Shown here: positions 18,867-27,265 of the stretch, in pieces
Layout of the letters: each line of letters starts with the position of its first letter
Position numbering within the stretch: position 1 is the stretch's first letter
NCBI GenBank assembly: GCA_040222455.1
Contig: JAVKDD010000003.1
Span: forward strand, 75,564-139,563
Length of the DNA stretch: 64,000 bases
Direction of reading: 5' to 3'
Source: RHLJ01 sp040222455
Lineage (GTDB): Bacteria; Bacteroidota; Rhodothermia; Balneolales; Balneolaceae
Notes under the pieces: model-generated
Seen by the model: only the letters and a program-made list of their open reading frames with translations
Told to the model about the DNA's origin: nothing
Databases searched by the model: none
Program-made: the position numbers and the translations under genes

Positions 18867-20372
18867 TTATTTAATTAAAGTCATCTTTTTTGTTATGTAG
18901 CCAAATTTAGTTTCGAGTTGATACATATAGACTCCGGACGGTAATGATTCAGCTTCAAATAAAAACGAATAGATTCCTAGACTAAGATTTTGATTAGATA
19001 AAATCTCTTTAACTTTTTGCCCTAAAATATTAAAAATATATAAATTAACTTTTGTATTTTGAGTAAGCTCGAAACTTATTGTTGTCGATGGATTGAAAGG
19101 GTTTGGGTAATTCTGATTTAGAATAAACTGCTTAGGAAAATTCTGTTCTTCACCAAAATTAGATGTGATTATAATAGAGGTATTTCCATAGGATTGATTA
19201 TTTGCTATTACACCTTTTAACCTATGGCTATTACCTCCCTCTGAGTTTGAGAAATATGTTAATCCAAAAACATTTGACCACTCTGCATAACCTCTTGGTA
19301 ATGGATCTGGATTCAAAGTATCAAAAACAGCAAAATATGTGACTCCATGTACTGAATCTTCAATCCCAAAGGTATTAGTATTTACCAATCCGTTATAGTT
19401 TGCATACTCAAATGGAAAAAACGGTTCTGGTTCTGCAAGAAGCCAAGTCGAGTCATTTTGAAAATTGGAGATAAAAACTTTGGAAAAATCAATATTTTCA
19501 GCCCAAGCACTAGCATATACATTTCTGTTGTTATCTATTCTCAAGCTATTTAGAATAGGAAATTTCGAATTTCCAAATGGAACCATTGCGTATTGAGTGG
19601 CTCCCAAAGTATCTGAGCTTACTAGTTGTATATTTAGGCCATAGTCTCTGACCCAAAACCCATCAAAATCAAACTCATCAAAGAAAAGTGAGTCTCCATC
19701 TTCGAGGTTAAAATATGGTTCAGTATTCTCTTCAGTGTTTACCGTAAACCTTCCATACATATTATCATTAATAGAAGCTCCAACTAACCTATAAAACTCA
19801 CCTTCCCATTGCTGAAAACCAACAATTCCGAATTCTTTAGAAAACTGAACTGATAACATTGGAATAAAGTTTTCAGGGTTTGAATTAATAAATTCAGAAA
19901 TATCAATACTATAAACATGTACTGTATCCCCAAAAACTATTTCTTCTGAAATGTCTTTTATTCTACCAAACGTGCCATAACCTTCCTCAGTTTTTGAACA
20001 GTTAAAACATGAATTCCAAATTGAATCAATCTCTACTGAATCAATAAAAAAGCTTATAAAGTTGGAGTCACTAGAAAATGAACTTGTGAAACTATTTGAT
20101 GCAAAGATTGAATCCTTTTGAATAATTATGGCACCAAAATCATAAGCATCACATATTGATTTATTCTTGTCCTGGACGCAATTAGAAATTTCTATCCTAA
20201 AAATATCTGATGTGAAAATACCTTCATATTCCCAGACATTATCTTCTGAATAAAGGTTACTTAGTTGAGCACTTTGAGCAGGTCCATTTGTGTAAAGCAC
20301 TATTGATGCAAAAATGATTTTCAATAATGCTAATTTAAACTTGCTGCTATTTACCTTAACCTTAAATCTCAT
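18867..20372 (-). CDS. Secreted protein with type A sorting domain, function unknown
   Basis: This 501-residue exported protein has an N-terminal hydrophobic segment (about 15-32) and a long middle region with no family I recognise (many Asp, Phe, Asn, Ser; 'NCVQDKNKSICDAYDFG' and 'NSCFNCSKT' hold two cysteine pairs). A C-terminal type IX sorting domain begins 'LNQNYPNPFNPSTTISFEL' and ends 'TKKMTLIK'. ATG 20372 lies inside the upstream gene, overlapping it by 11 bases (CATGAGATTTAA). The M6 protease gene starts 23 bases downstream, so the three genes are probably co-transcribed. Confidence 0.85.
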   Translation of the reverse strand: MRFKVKVNSSKFKLALLKIIFASIVLYTNGPAQSAQLSNLYSEDNVWEYEGIFTSDIFRIEISNCVQDKNKSICDAYDFGAIIIQKDSIFASNSFTSSFSSDSNFISFFIDSVEIDSIWNSCFNCSKTEEGYGTFGRIKDISEEIVFGDTVHVYSIDISEFINSNPENFIPMLSVQFSKEFGIVGFQQWEGEFYRLVGASINDNMYGRFTVNTEENTEPYFNLEDGDSLFFDEFDFDGFWVRDYGLNIQLVSSDTLGATQYAMVPFGNSKFPILNSLRIDNNRNVYASAWAENIDFSKVFISNFQNDSTWLLAEPEPFFPFEYANYNGLVNTNTFGIEDSVHGVTYFAVFDTLNPDPLPRGYAEWSNVFGLTYFSNSEGGNSHRLKGVIANNQSYGNTSIIITSNFGEEQNFPKQFILNQNYPNPFNPSTTISFELTQNTKVNLYIFNILGQKVKEILSNQNLSLGIYSFLFEAESLPSGVYMYQLETKFGYITKKMTLIK

Positions 20373-22023
20373 GTCCTTCAGTTTTTACTTGATTTGATAT
20401 GAAAATTTTCTTCTCTGGTCTTTTCCAAAAAGACCAATGTGTTGAGTTAACTTCAACTATTAAGCTTGATTTCACATTCTGACTCTGAAAGATCTCGGAC
20501 CAGCTTTTTATATACGAATAAGGCACATTTGTATCCATTCTTCCATGCCAAAAAGTGAATTTAGTTCTAGAATTTTTACTACGAATCAAATTAGCCGTTC
20601 TAAATGCTTCCTGTTCAGAAACCATTAGCCAAGAACTAATCATATACACTTCATTAAATGGGAAGTTTTGTTTTGTAAGTTCATTTAGCAAAATAGGCAC
20701 ACCTTTGCTCCATGAGATGGCTTTAATTTTTTTCTGCTCTTCTAGATCAATACTTGATAAGTAATTATTATTGAATACAGAAATCCCTAAGTCCAAGTCA
20801 GATGGTTTAATAAAAGGCATTATCAATGTATTTCCAGATGCCTGAACGTAACTGTTCCATTCCGCCATCTTTGCATGACTTTTCCCTGCATATGTTTTGA
20901 AATATTGATTAACGGTATCCTCCAGTTCAACATGAAAACCAATAATTAAGTCTTTTGGTTTTGAATTTATATACGGAGTGTACGCTCTAAAGATCTTACC
21001 ATTGAATAATTCAGTTCTAGGGCCTCCAGTAAAAGACAACTCTTCATTTTCTAGTAACAAAAGGTCTAGCAGAAATTCAGCTTTGTGCCGGGTTGAATAC
21101 TCCAACTCTTTTTCCTTTTCGAAAAGCTCTGGGTGATGAAGAGATAAATTTTCCAAATGAGCTACATTCTGCTCTTTTTGAAGCATAGTTTTGAAATCTA
21201 ATACTTTTTGATGCGCCATTGTGTTTGAAAAAATTGGAACACTTTCTTTGTATAAAATCTCTCCTTCCTGATTAATGAGCTCATAATCAAAAACCTTAAA
21301 CCCATCAAAACTCTCAGGAAGACTAACCCTGCCTGGAAAGGCATTAGCAGTATATAAGGTCCAATCTGAACTAAAGTTGTTAACTAGATCCAACCATCTA
21401 TACCTCAGAGCATGAAATTGATCATACTTAATCCTTAAATCCATTTCTAGAGTTAGAGAGTAACTTGAATCTGGAAGTATACACGCCTCAGGAAGGTCGG
21501 AGTAGATTTCAGGAATGTATTTCAAAATCAGCTTTTTCAGTTTCTCTTCATCATAAGGCTCAATGTTGTAATGTAACCCCCAGCTACCGTTATATTGATC
21601 CACTTGAAATATTAATTCATTCGTACCGGAAAGTAATTCAACGACAATCCAATCGGTATCTGGATGTAACCCTCTTTTATTTAAGTTTTGTCCAACAAGC
21701 TTGTTATTAACAAATAGTCGGAACCCGTCATCAGAGCCTATACGGATTAAATAAGACCCGGATTTAGCTTCGTAATTATCTTTGAATAAGATTGTTGAAT
21801 TTTCCTGATAGCCAACATAATCACCAAATTGGATAACAGTGTCTGAAGGGAGCACTTCCGTTACAAAAAACTTAGCTAAAGAGTTAGAACTAAGAAGAGA
21901 ATCAACTACCGAAGAACAGTCACCAGAGCAGGGGAGGTTTGGGGTTAATGCTCTGGCATATCTTTCATTATCAGTACATGCACTTAACAGAATTATTAAT
22001 AAAATGATATATGTCGCTTTCAA
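20362..22023 (-). CDS. Esterase-like alpha/beta-hydrolase lipoprotein with PA14-like N-terminal region
   Basis: This 553-residue protein has a lipoprotein signal 'IILLIILLSACTDN'. Residues about 60-155 look like a PA14/carbohydrate-binding module ('SGSYLIRIGSDDGFRLFVNN', 'ELIFQVDQYNGSWGLHYN'). The C-terminal half resembles a serine hydrolase: 'IKAISWSKGVPILLNEL' as a nucleophile-elbow-like segment, 'FTFWHGRMDTNVPYSYIKSW' as the Asp region and 'VNSTHWSFW' as the His region. The elbow is not a canonical GxSxG, so activity is unsure. The start is TTG 22023: an in-frame TGA lies two codons upstream and no ATG precedes the signal. First gene of the operon with the two secreted proteins downstream. 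Confidence 0.7.
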   Translation of the reverse strand: MKATYIILLIILLSACTDNERYARALTPNLPCSGDCSSVVDSLLSSNSLAKFFVTEVLPSDTVIQFGDYVGYQENSTILFKDNYEAKSGSYLIRIGSDDGFRLFVNNKLVGQNLNKRGLHPDTDWIVVELLSGTNELIFQVDQYNGSWGLHYNIEPYDEEKLKKLILKYIPEIYSDLPEACILPDSSYSLTLEMDLRIKYDQFHALRYRWLDLVNNFSSDWTLYTANAFPGRVSLPESFDGFKVFDYELINQEGEILYKESVPIFSNTMAHQKVLDFKTMLQKEQNVAHLENLSLHHPELFEKEKELEYSTRHKAEFLLDLLLLENEELSFTGGPRTELFNGKIFRAYTPYINSKPKDLIIGFHVELEDTVNQYFKTYAGKSHAKMAEWNSYVQASGNTLIMPFIKPSDLDLGISVFNNNYLSSIDLEEQKKIKAISWSKGVPILLNELTKQNFPFNEVYMISSWLMVSEQEAFRTANLIRSKNSRTKFTFWHGRMDTNVPYSYIKSWSEIFQSQNVKSSLIVEVNSTHWSFWKRPEKKIFISNQVKTEGHEI

Positions 22024-22329
22024 TAGTCAACTGCTCATTAAGCAACGATCAATTCAAAAGCAGACTAAAATATATCTCTCAAAATACTTCTCTCTAAAGG
22101 CATATCAACTGCAAAAAAGCTGGTCGTTATTAGTAAGAGCGATCTCAAAGCAATTCCTTACAAAAAAATTATTTGTTAACATTAAAAGACCCATTCACCC
22201 GACCACAATTTGATTCATGAATCGAGTTATTTTAAATAAGTGTCATTATAATACATGGATTGATTTATTAAAAAAATGTGAGTTAAAAGGTTTCGGTTGT
22301 TTCAATCGAAACCTTTTTTATTTTGAGCC
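22024..22329. other. Divergent intergenic region with an orphan hairpin
   Basis: These 306 bases separate the esterase-like lipoprotein gene (minus) and the DUF3667 gene (plus). I see no credible coding frame. The stretch is AT-rich and must hold both promoters. Its only marked structure is the hairpin at 22285-22320. Confidence 0.6.
22285..22320 (+). terminator. Orphan terminator-like hairpin before the DUF3667 gene
   Basis: GGTTTCGgTT ... AATCGAAACC forms a stem of nine to ten pairs flanked by AAAA and TTTTTT. It has the form of a Rho-independent terminator, but the nearest plus-strand gene upstream ends about 10 kb away, and the next start codon is 10 bases downstream. It may end a short unannotated RNA or act as a leader hairpin of the DUF3667 gene. 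Confidence 0.5.
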
Positions 22330-23091
22330 ATGATCGATTCTAAGGCGGAAATAAAAAAAAGCAATTGTCTTAATTGTGGACAAGAAGTATCAGGTAACTA
22401 CTGCTCCAACTGTGGTCAAAAATTCCAGCCAACCAAAGTACCTTTAAGACTCTTTCTGGATGATGTTGTTGAGACACTTTTTACCTTCGATAACCGCCTA
22501 TTTCGTACACTAAGAGATCTCTTTCTAAAACCGGGTAAAGTTACTATAGATTATTTAGAAGGAAGGAGGGCTAAATATCTTCCTCCTCTAAGAATTTACC
22601 TCTCAATAAGTGTGGTGTATTTTTTATTTGCACAGTTTATTGAAAGTGATAAAATACTGTTCGTTAATTTTACTCAAGATGCCGAGTCGGATTTAAATCT
22701 GGCAAAAATAATACAAACAGGGTTATTTTTTCTGGTACCTGTATTGGCTTTAATTTTAAAAGCTATTCATAGAAAGAGAAAAGCATTTTATATAGAATAT
22801 TTGATCTTTTCAGTGCATTTACATTCAGTTTGGTTCGTATTCTTTACCATTCAATTACTGATTGGATATCTAGTAACCATACTCGGTGATGGACTCTCTT
22901 CTACAGTTAACAACGCGTTAAGTATTTTTGGTGAGCTATTTCAATTTGGAGCTATGATATTTTTAATAATTAGTGTAAAAAAAGTATTTGGAGAAAATTG
23001 GTTGAAAGCAATACTAAAAAGCATTTCAGCTCTTTTTATTTACTTATTATCGCTTGGACTGGTAACTTTTTTAGCAATATGGTTTTTATAA
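22330..23091 (+). CDS. DUF3667 zinc-ribbon membrane protein
   Basis: This 253-residue protein has an N-terminal zinc ribbon 'CLNCGQEVSGNYCSNCGQKF' (two CxxC pairs). The DUF3667 signature 'LFTFDNRLFRTLRDLFLKPGKVTIDYLEGRRAKYLPPLRIYLS' motifs follow at about 55-95, and then about four membrane helices. This family is common in Bacteroidota; no function is established. The stop is one base before the ATG of the carbonic-anhydrase-like gene, suggesting co-transcription. Confidence 0.88.
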   Translation: MIDSKAEIKKSNCLNCGQEVSGNYCSNCGQKFQPTKVPLRLFLDDVVETLFTFDNRLFRTLRDLFLKPGKVTIDYLEGRRAKYLPPLRIYLSISVVYFLFAQFIESDKILFVNFTQDAESDLNLAKIIQTGLFFLVPVLALILKAIHRKRKAFYIEYLIFSVHLHSVWFVFFTIQLLIGYLVTILGDGLSSTVNNALSIFGELFQFGAMIFLIISVKKVFGENWLKAILKSISALFIYLLSLGLVTFLAIWFL

Positions 23092-23092
23092 T

Positions 23093-23641
23093 ATGATTCA
23101 AAAATTCTTGGGAAAATCCCCAAACATCCATAAAACAGCGTATGTAACGCATAGTGCAGATATTATTGGAGATGTTACAATGGGTGAGGAAAGCAGTGCG
23201 TGGTTTAACGTTACTATTCGTGGTGATGTAAACAAAATCACCATTGGAAAACGAAGCAATGTGCAGGATAATGCATGTATTCATGTAATGAACCAAACGG
23301 GACCAACCATTATTGGTGATGAAGTAACAATTGGTCATGGCGCGGTTGTTCATGGTTGTACCATCAAAGACAGAGTTTTAGTTGGTATTAATGCCACTAT
23401 TCTTGATAAAGCATTGATTGAACCGGATGTGATTATTGCCGCTGGAACATTAGTCCCTCCGAACAAAATTCTGGCGAGTGGATATCTTTATATGGGCTCT
23501 CCTGCAAAACCAGCTCGTAAACTATCGGATGAAGAAATCGCGTCTATCAAAAAGTATTCACAAAATTATGTGAAATATAGTAGAGCGTATCAAGGGAAAG
23601 ATAAGTATGAAAAAAACCCCTTTTATTCAGAAGGAGATTAA
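23093..23641 (+). CDS. Gamma-class carbonic anhydrase-like hexapeptide protein (YrdA/PaaY type)
   Basis: This 182-residue left-handed beta-helix protein has isoleucine/valine-rich hexapeptide turns ('ADIIGDVTMGEESSAWFNVT', 'TIRGDVNKITIGKRSNVQDN'). Three candidate zinc histidines are in the usual places: His64 ('ACIHVMN'), His82 and His87 ('TIGHGAVVHGC'). The closing 'YLYMGSPAKPARKLSDEEI' is typical of the YrdA/CaiE group. These bind metal and form trimers; carbonic anhydrase activity is variable in the group. Confidence 0.92.
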   Translation: MIQKFLGKSPNIHKTAYVTHSADIIGDVTMGEESSAWFNVTIRGDVNKITIGKRSNVQDNACIHVMNQTGPTIIGDEVTIGHGAVVHGCTIKDRVLVGINATILDKALIEPDVIIAAGTLVPPNKILASGYLYMGSPAKPARKLSDEEIASIKKYSQNYVKYSRAYQGKDKYEKNPFYSEGD

Positions 23642-23711
23642 TACAATTTAGAATTAAGAATGACACCATGAATACTTCATTTTTAATTTCAGCATTGATA
23701 ATTCTCAATTG

Positions 23712-24854
23712 ATGAGCGGTCTCTACCTTCATATTCCATTTTGTAAACAAGCGTGTTCTTATTGCGATTTTTATTTCGTAACTCAAAAAGAACAAAAACA
23801 GCGGTTTGTTGAGGAGTTAATACAAGATATTCAATCCAAGAAGGATACCCGATTCGCTGAGGAAAAAGTTCAAACTATTTATTTTGGAGGAGGAACCCCC
23901 TCTTTACTTACTTCTTTACAGATAGAATCTATTCTAGGGGCAATCTCAAACTCTTTTCATTTAGATTTGAAAGAAGTAACTCTCGAAATGAATCCAGATG
24001 ATGTAACATCTGATTATCTCTCGGCACTAAAAACCATAGGTATAACACGTTCAAGTATGGGCGTTCAAACTTTTGATGAAACATTACTGAAATTCATGAA
24101 CAGGGCACATTCCCGAGAGGAAGCTTTAAACTGTTTAGAAATACTTAGTAAATCTGGGATGCAGTCGTTTACTGTAGATTTAATATATGGAAGCCCAGGT
24201 CAGGAATTGGAAATGCTCGATAAAGACTTAGAATTGCTGCTGAATTACAACCCACCACATATTTCTGCATACTCTTTAACCATTGAGCCAAGAACAAGAC
24301 TAGGTAAGCAACTTAAGTTAGGAAGAATAGTTGAGCAGGAGGATGAAATAGTTTCTACACATTTCGATTTGGTAGAAAGTAGACTTAGAAAAGCAGGTAT
24401 TAATCAATATGAAGTAAGTAACTTTTCAAGACCGGGTTTTGAAGCAAAACATAATGCAGCGTATTGGAGCCATGAGAATTATTTGGGATTTGGACCAGGA
24501 GCACATTCATTTTGGTGGGATGAAAATAAACGTTCTGCAAAAAGATGGAATAATAAGTCAGATTTAAAAGCCTATCTAAAACGAGGGTGGATACATCAAA
24601 ACGAACCCGAAGAATTAAGTCTGCAAGAACTTGCTGAAGAACGGTTGATGCTTGGATTAAGAACCATAAAAGGAATAGAACTAGAGGAACTGAAAAAAAG
24701 ATATGAATTCAGCTTCTCAGATAAGCAGTTGAGCTATCTGTACCAAAAAAATAGAGAAGGGAAACTTGTTCTTAATGCTGACACATTACGGTTAACTAAA
24801 AATGGGCTAAAATTATCCGACTCTATTTTACTCGATATTGTGACCCAAACCTAA
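23712..24854 (+). CDS. hemW: HemW-like radical SAM protein
   Basis: This 380-residue radical SAM enzyme has cluster motif Cys11-x3-Cys15-x2-Cys18 in 'HIPFCKQACSYCDFYF'. Further HemN/HemW features are 'IYFGGGTPSLLT', 'SMGVQTFDETLLKFMNRAH', 'VDLIYGSPGQ' and 'YEVSNFSRPGFEAKHNAAYW'. The short cysteine spacing and lack of the HemN N-terminal tip indicate HemW, a heme-binding chaperone, and not oxygen-independent coproporphyrinogen dehydrogenase. ATG 23712 is chosen over TTG 23709. The 3' end overlaps the convergent HU-LysM gene by four bases. Confidence 0.92.
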   Translation: MSGLYLHIPFCKQACSYCDFYFVTQKEQKQRFVEELIQDIQSKKDTRFAEEKVQTIYFGGGTPSLLTSLQIESILGAISNSFHLDLKEVTLEMNPDDVTSDYLSALKTIGITRSSMGVQTFDETLLKFMNRAHSREEALNCLEILSKSGMQSFTVDLIYGSPGQELEMLDKDLELLLNYNPPHISAYSLTIEPRTRLGKQLKLGRIVEQEDEIVSTHFDLVESRLRKAGINQYEVSNFSRPGFEAKHNAAYWSHENYLGFGPGAHSFWWDENKRSAKRWNNKSDLKAYLKRGWIHQNEPEELSLQELAEERLMLGLRTIKGIELEELKKRYEFSFSDKQLSYLYQKNREGKLVLNADTLRLTKNGLKLSDSILLDIVTQT

Positions 24855-25804
24855 TTCATGAAATGTCTAGCCATTCGTTCATATTCCAAAGCTTTGCTAG
24901 TTTTACCTGAGTTGGTATATGCTTTTGAAACAAATACAGCAGCATTCGCTAACTTTTTTCTATCATTTGCAGTTGGGTTTTGAGGGTTTTCAATAGAAGG
25001 AATAGCTAACTGTTTACCAGGCTTGAGAATATCGGGGTCTTGTGAAGTTGTAAAGTTTGCTTCAAAAATAAGTGGCCAAAAAACAGGAGTTTTGTAAATA
25101 GTACGGGCAATATCATAAAACCATTCACCTTGGCGCACCATATGAGAGCTAATTCCCAAAGGAGCATTAACAACCAGGCCTGCCTCAATAGGTAATTCAT
25201 CAGCAATGACTTGTTCGGTAATTTCTGGCTGAACAGCACTTTCATCAGCTTCTGTAGTTGTCATTGGAGTTTCAATAGGAGGAATTGCTTCAACAGGTTG
25301 TTCAACTTCTGCAGGGATTTCCTGAGCAATATTCGTAGCATTAGAATCTCGAAAAACGAAATACCATACTCCTGCAACAACGGCTAAGAGTACAAATACT
25401 ATTGCAAGCATAATCGGTGTGGTTCGCGAAGAACCGGATTCCTTTTCGGGATTCTTAAAAATGGGAGGCACAACTTTTTCTTCTTCTACCACAAATGTTG
25501 CTTCCAGATCAGCATAAAGCGAATTAACCTTGTTTTCAAGTGATTTATACGGAGTGAACGAAAGGCGTTGATGAGCAGGAATTACAATAGATTCACCAGT
25601 TTGGGGATTTACTCCATTTCGCGCGGCTACTTCAATCACTTTAAAACTACCGAAATTTGTAATTGAGGCCTTTCCGGATTCCACAGAAGTTTCAATAACT
25701 AAATCTGTTAATTGGCTAACAAAGTTGTTGCTTAAAGCCTGAGAAGTATTGGTTTTCTCAGATAATTCCTCAATGAGCTGGCTAAAGGTTACTTTGTTGC
25801 TCAT
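24851..25804 (-). CDS. HU domain - transmembrane - LysM fusion protein
   Basis: This 317-residue protein has three parts. Residues 1-95 are an HU/IHF-like DNA-binding domain ('TNFGSFKVIEVAARNGVNPQTGESIVIPAHQRLSF', with the conserved beta-arm core). Residues about 128-150 form one transmembrane helix ('PIMLAIVFVLLAVVAGVWYFVF'), followed by a Pro/Glu-rich linker. Residues about 235-285 form a LysM-like domain ('HMVRQGEWFYDIARTIYKTPVFWPLIFEAN', 'DPDILKPGKQLAIP'), which would bind peptidoglycan in the periplasm. The topology could tie the nucleoid to the cell wall. It overlaps the upstream small HU gene by ATGA and so is translationally coupled. Confidence 0.88.
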   Translation of the reverse strand: MSNKVTFSQLIEELSEKTNTSQALSNNFVSQLTDLVIETSVESGKASITNFGSFKVIEVAARNGVNPQTGESIVIPAHQRLSFTPYKSLENKVNSLYADLEATFVVEEEKVVPPIFKNPEKESGSSRTTPIMLAIVFVLLAVVAGVWYFVFRDSNATNIAQEIPAEVEQPVEAIPPIETPMTTTEADESAVQPEITEQVIADELPIEAGLVVNAPLGISSHMVRQGEWFYDIARTIYKTPVFWPLIFEANFTTSQDPDILKPGKQLAIPSIENPQNPTANDRKKLANAAVFVSKAYTNSGKTSKALEYERMARHFMN

Positions 25805-26085
25805 AATCCACTTCCGTTTAGTTCGTCTTTAAGACTAGAACTTTGTGAAAAATGGACAATTTTCTTTTTTGGTAGGAGCATCATTTTTTTATAATGAGGG
25901 TTATAAGACTTATAAGGCTCCCGTACTTTGGAATGAAAACTACCTAATTTAGGAATAGAAAAGCCTTCATCATTGGCTAGGTGTGATGCTAATAGTGAAA
26001 CGAAACTATCGTATAGGTGCTCGGTTTCTTTTTGTGTGATACCAAGTTGATCACTCAAGGATTTTATCGTTTCTGATTTATTCAT
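25801..26085 (-). CDS. Small HU-family DNA-binding protein
   Basis: This 94-residue protein has an HU-like helical N-terminus ('SETIKSLSDQLGITQKETEHLYDSFVSLLASHL') and a beta region 'FSIPKLGSFHSKVREPYKSYNPHYKKMMLLPKKKIVHFSQS' in place of the usual DNA-intercalating arm. It resembles the divergent HU-like proteins of Bacteroidota. ATG 26085 is used; a TTG three codons upstream is also in frame. It is co-translated with the HU-TM-LysM gene (ATGA overlap), suggesting a hetero-complex on DNA at the envelope, which is inference. Confidence 0.82.
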   Translation of the reverse strand: MNKSETIKSLSDQLGITQKETEHLYDSFVSLLASHLANDEGFSIPKLGSFHSKVREPYKSYNPHYKKMMLLPKKKIVHFSQSSSLKDELNGSGL

Positions 26086-26206
26086 AGCATTCAAGTGTTA
26101 ACTTCATTTAATTACTAACAATTATTAAAATAGTCAAACTATAGAAATTGTTCATTTTCACATATTTTAAGTTATCAAATGCAAAGGTATATGTATAATA
26201 GCTTCA

Positions 26207-27196
26207 ATGAATAAATCAATAAACCAACTTCTTAATTCTGCAGTAACTTATGCAGGGCTGTATCCTCCAGCAAGCTTAAAGCTCAATGAAGCCTTAAGAA
26301 ATTATGTTGATTTTTCACATTCTAAGTATGCATGGATGCTCGCTAATTTTATTTTGCCTCACCATGAACTTCCATTCTTAAGTAGTTTTGCAGATAGGAA
26401 ACATCGGCTAAAAGGACCTCTTTCACTTTGTATAACGGGCCCCGAGACAAATACCCTATTCGAGTTTAAAAACGTAATTAATAACATTGAGCAACAGATT
26501 ATGGCGGCTCATACTGGCTATCCAGGTGAAGTAAGAACAAATTTACTTGAATTAAAACTACCTCTTAGTAGTATCGAAACGCTAAATCCTGAGGAGTTAA
26601 TAAAGGCTTTAGAAGCAGTAGTTTCTACAACTGCGGAGTCTCGACTTTTGCCACATAGAGTATTTTTTGAAGTTCCGGGAAATGAATACGATGCGGAACT
26701 AACTAAGAAAGTGATTAAAGTTATTGCAGTTCACAATAAATCAATTCTAAAGAGAAAAGTGAATAATTACCTTTTCTCTGGAATTAAGATAAACTGTAGC
26801 ACCAAAAAGGGTGGTAAAATTCCGAGCGCCTCCTATTTAGCAGAAGTAATTTTATATGCCAGAGATGCGAATGTTGCTGTAAAGTTTTCGGGAAGTGAAA
26901 ATACGCCATATCCAAGCTATAACTATTCTTTAGGTGCTAAAATGCATGGCTTTATCAATATATTTGCAGCTAGTATTCTTGCCTATACCCAGGACTTAAC
27001 GGTAGATGAGACTATAGAAGTAATTGAAGAAAAACGCCCGGATAATTTTACTTTTAAAGATGAATACTTTGCATGGAGAGAACTGGCAGCGCCAACCATA
27101 GAAATTAAAATGCTTAGAATGTTATCAATTACAACATTCAACTTTACAAGTTTTACGACGCCCATAGATGGACTAAAAGAACTTGGATATTTATAG
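26207..27196 (+). CDS. Conserved hypothetical protein ('YAGLYPPA' family)
   Basis: This 329-residue soluble protein is of unknown function. The N-terminal phrase 'AVTYAGLYPPASLKLNEALRNYVDF' followed by 'YAWMLANFILPHHEL' matches a widely scattered family of uncharacterised proteins I have seen in several phyla. Alternating strands and helices with 'HRVFFEVPG', 'GIKINCSTKKGGKIPSASYLAEVILYARDANVAVKFSGS' motifs and a late 'MHGFINIFAAS' would suit a TIM-barrel-like enzyme, but no catalytic residues can be assigned. It is flanked by the HU genes (divergent) and a convergent secreted protein, which do not indicate a pathway. Confidence 0.75.
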   Translation: MNKSINQLLNSAVTYAGLYPPASLKLNEALRNYVDFSHSKYAWMLANFILPHHELPFLSSFADRKHRLKGPLSLCITGPETNTLFEFKNVINNIEQQIMAAHTGYPGEVRTNLLELKLPLSSIETLNPEELIKALEAVVSTTAESRLLPHRVFFEVPGNEYDAELTKKVIKVIAVHNKSILKRKVNNYLFSGIKINCSTKKGGKIPSASYLAEVILYARDANVAVKFSGSENTPYPSYNYSLGAKMHGFINIFAASILAYTQDLTVDETIEVIEEKRPDNFTFKDEYFAWRELAAPTIEIKMLRMLSITTFNFTSFTTPIDGLKELGYL

Positions 27197-27265
27197 AGCT
27201 CTATTCTAAAATACTTATGTAATTATAGTTGCTATTCAACAACTTTGAGTAGCACAACTTTCTGA

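Noticed and set aside
21839..22213. 124-residue plus-strand frame over the start of the esterase-like lipoprotein gene
   Set aside because: It is antisense to a credible lipoprotein signal sequence, shows no family resemblance and is probably a shadow frame.
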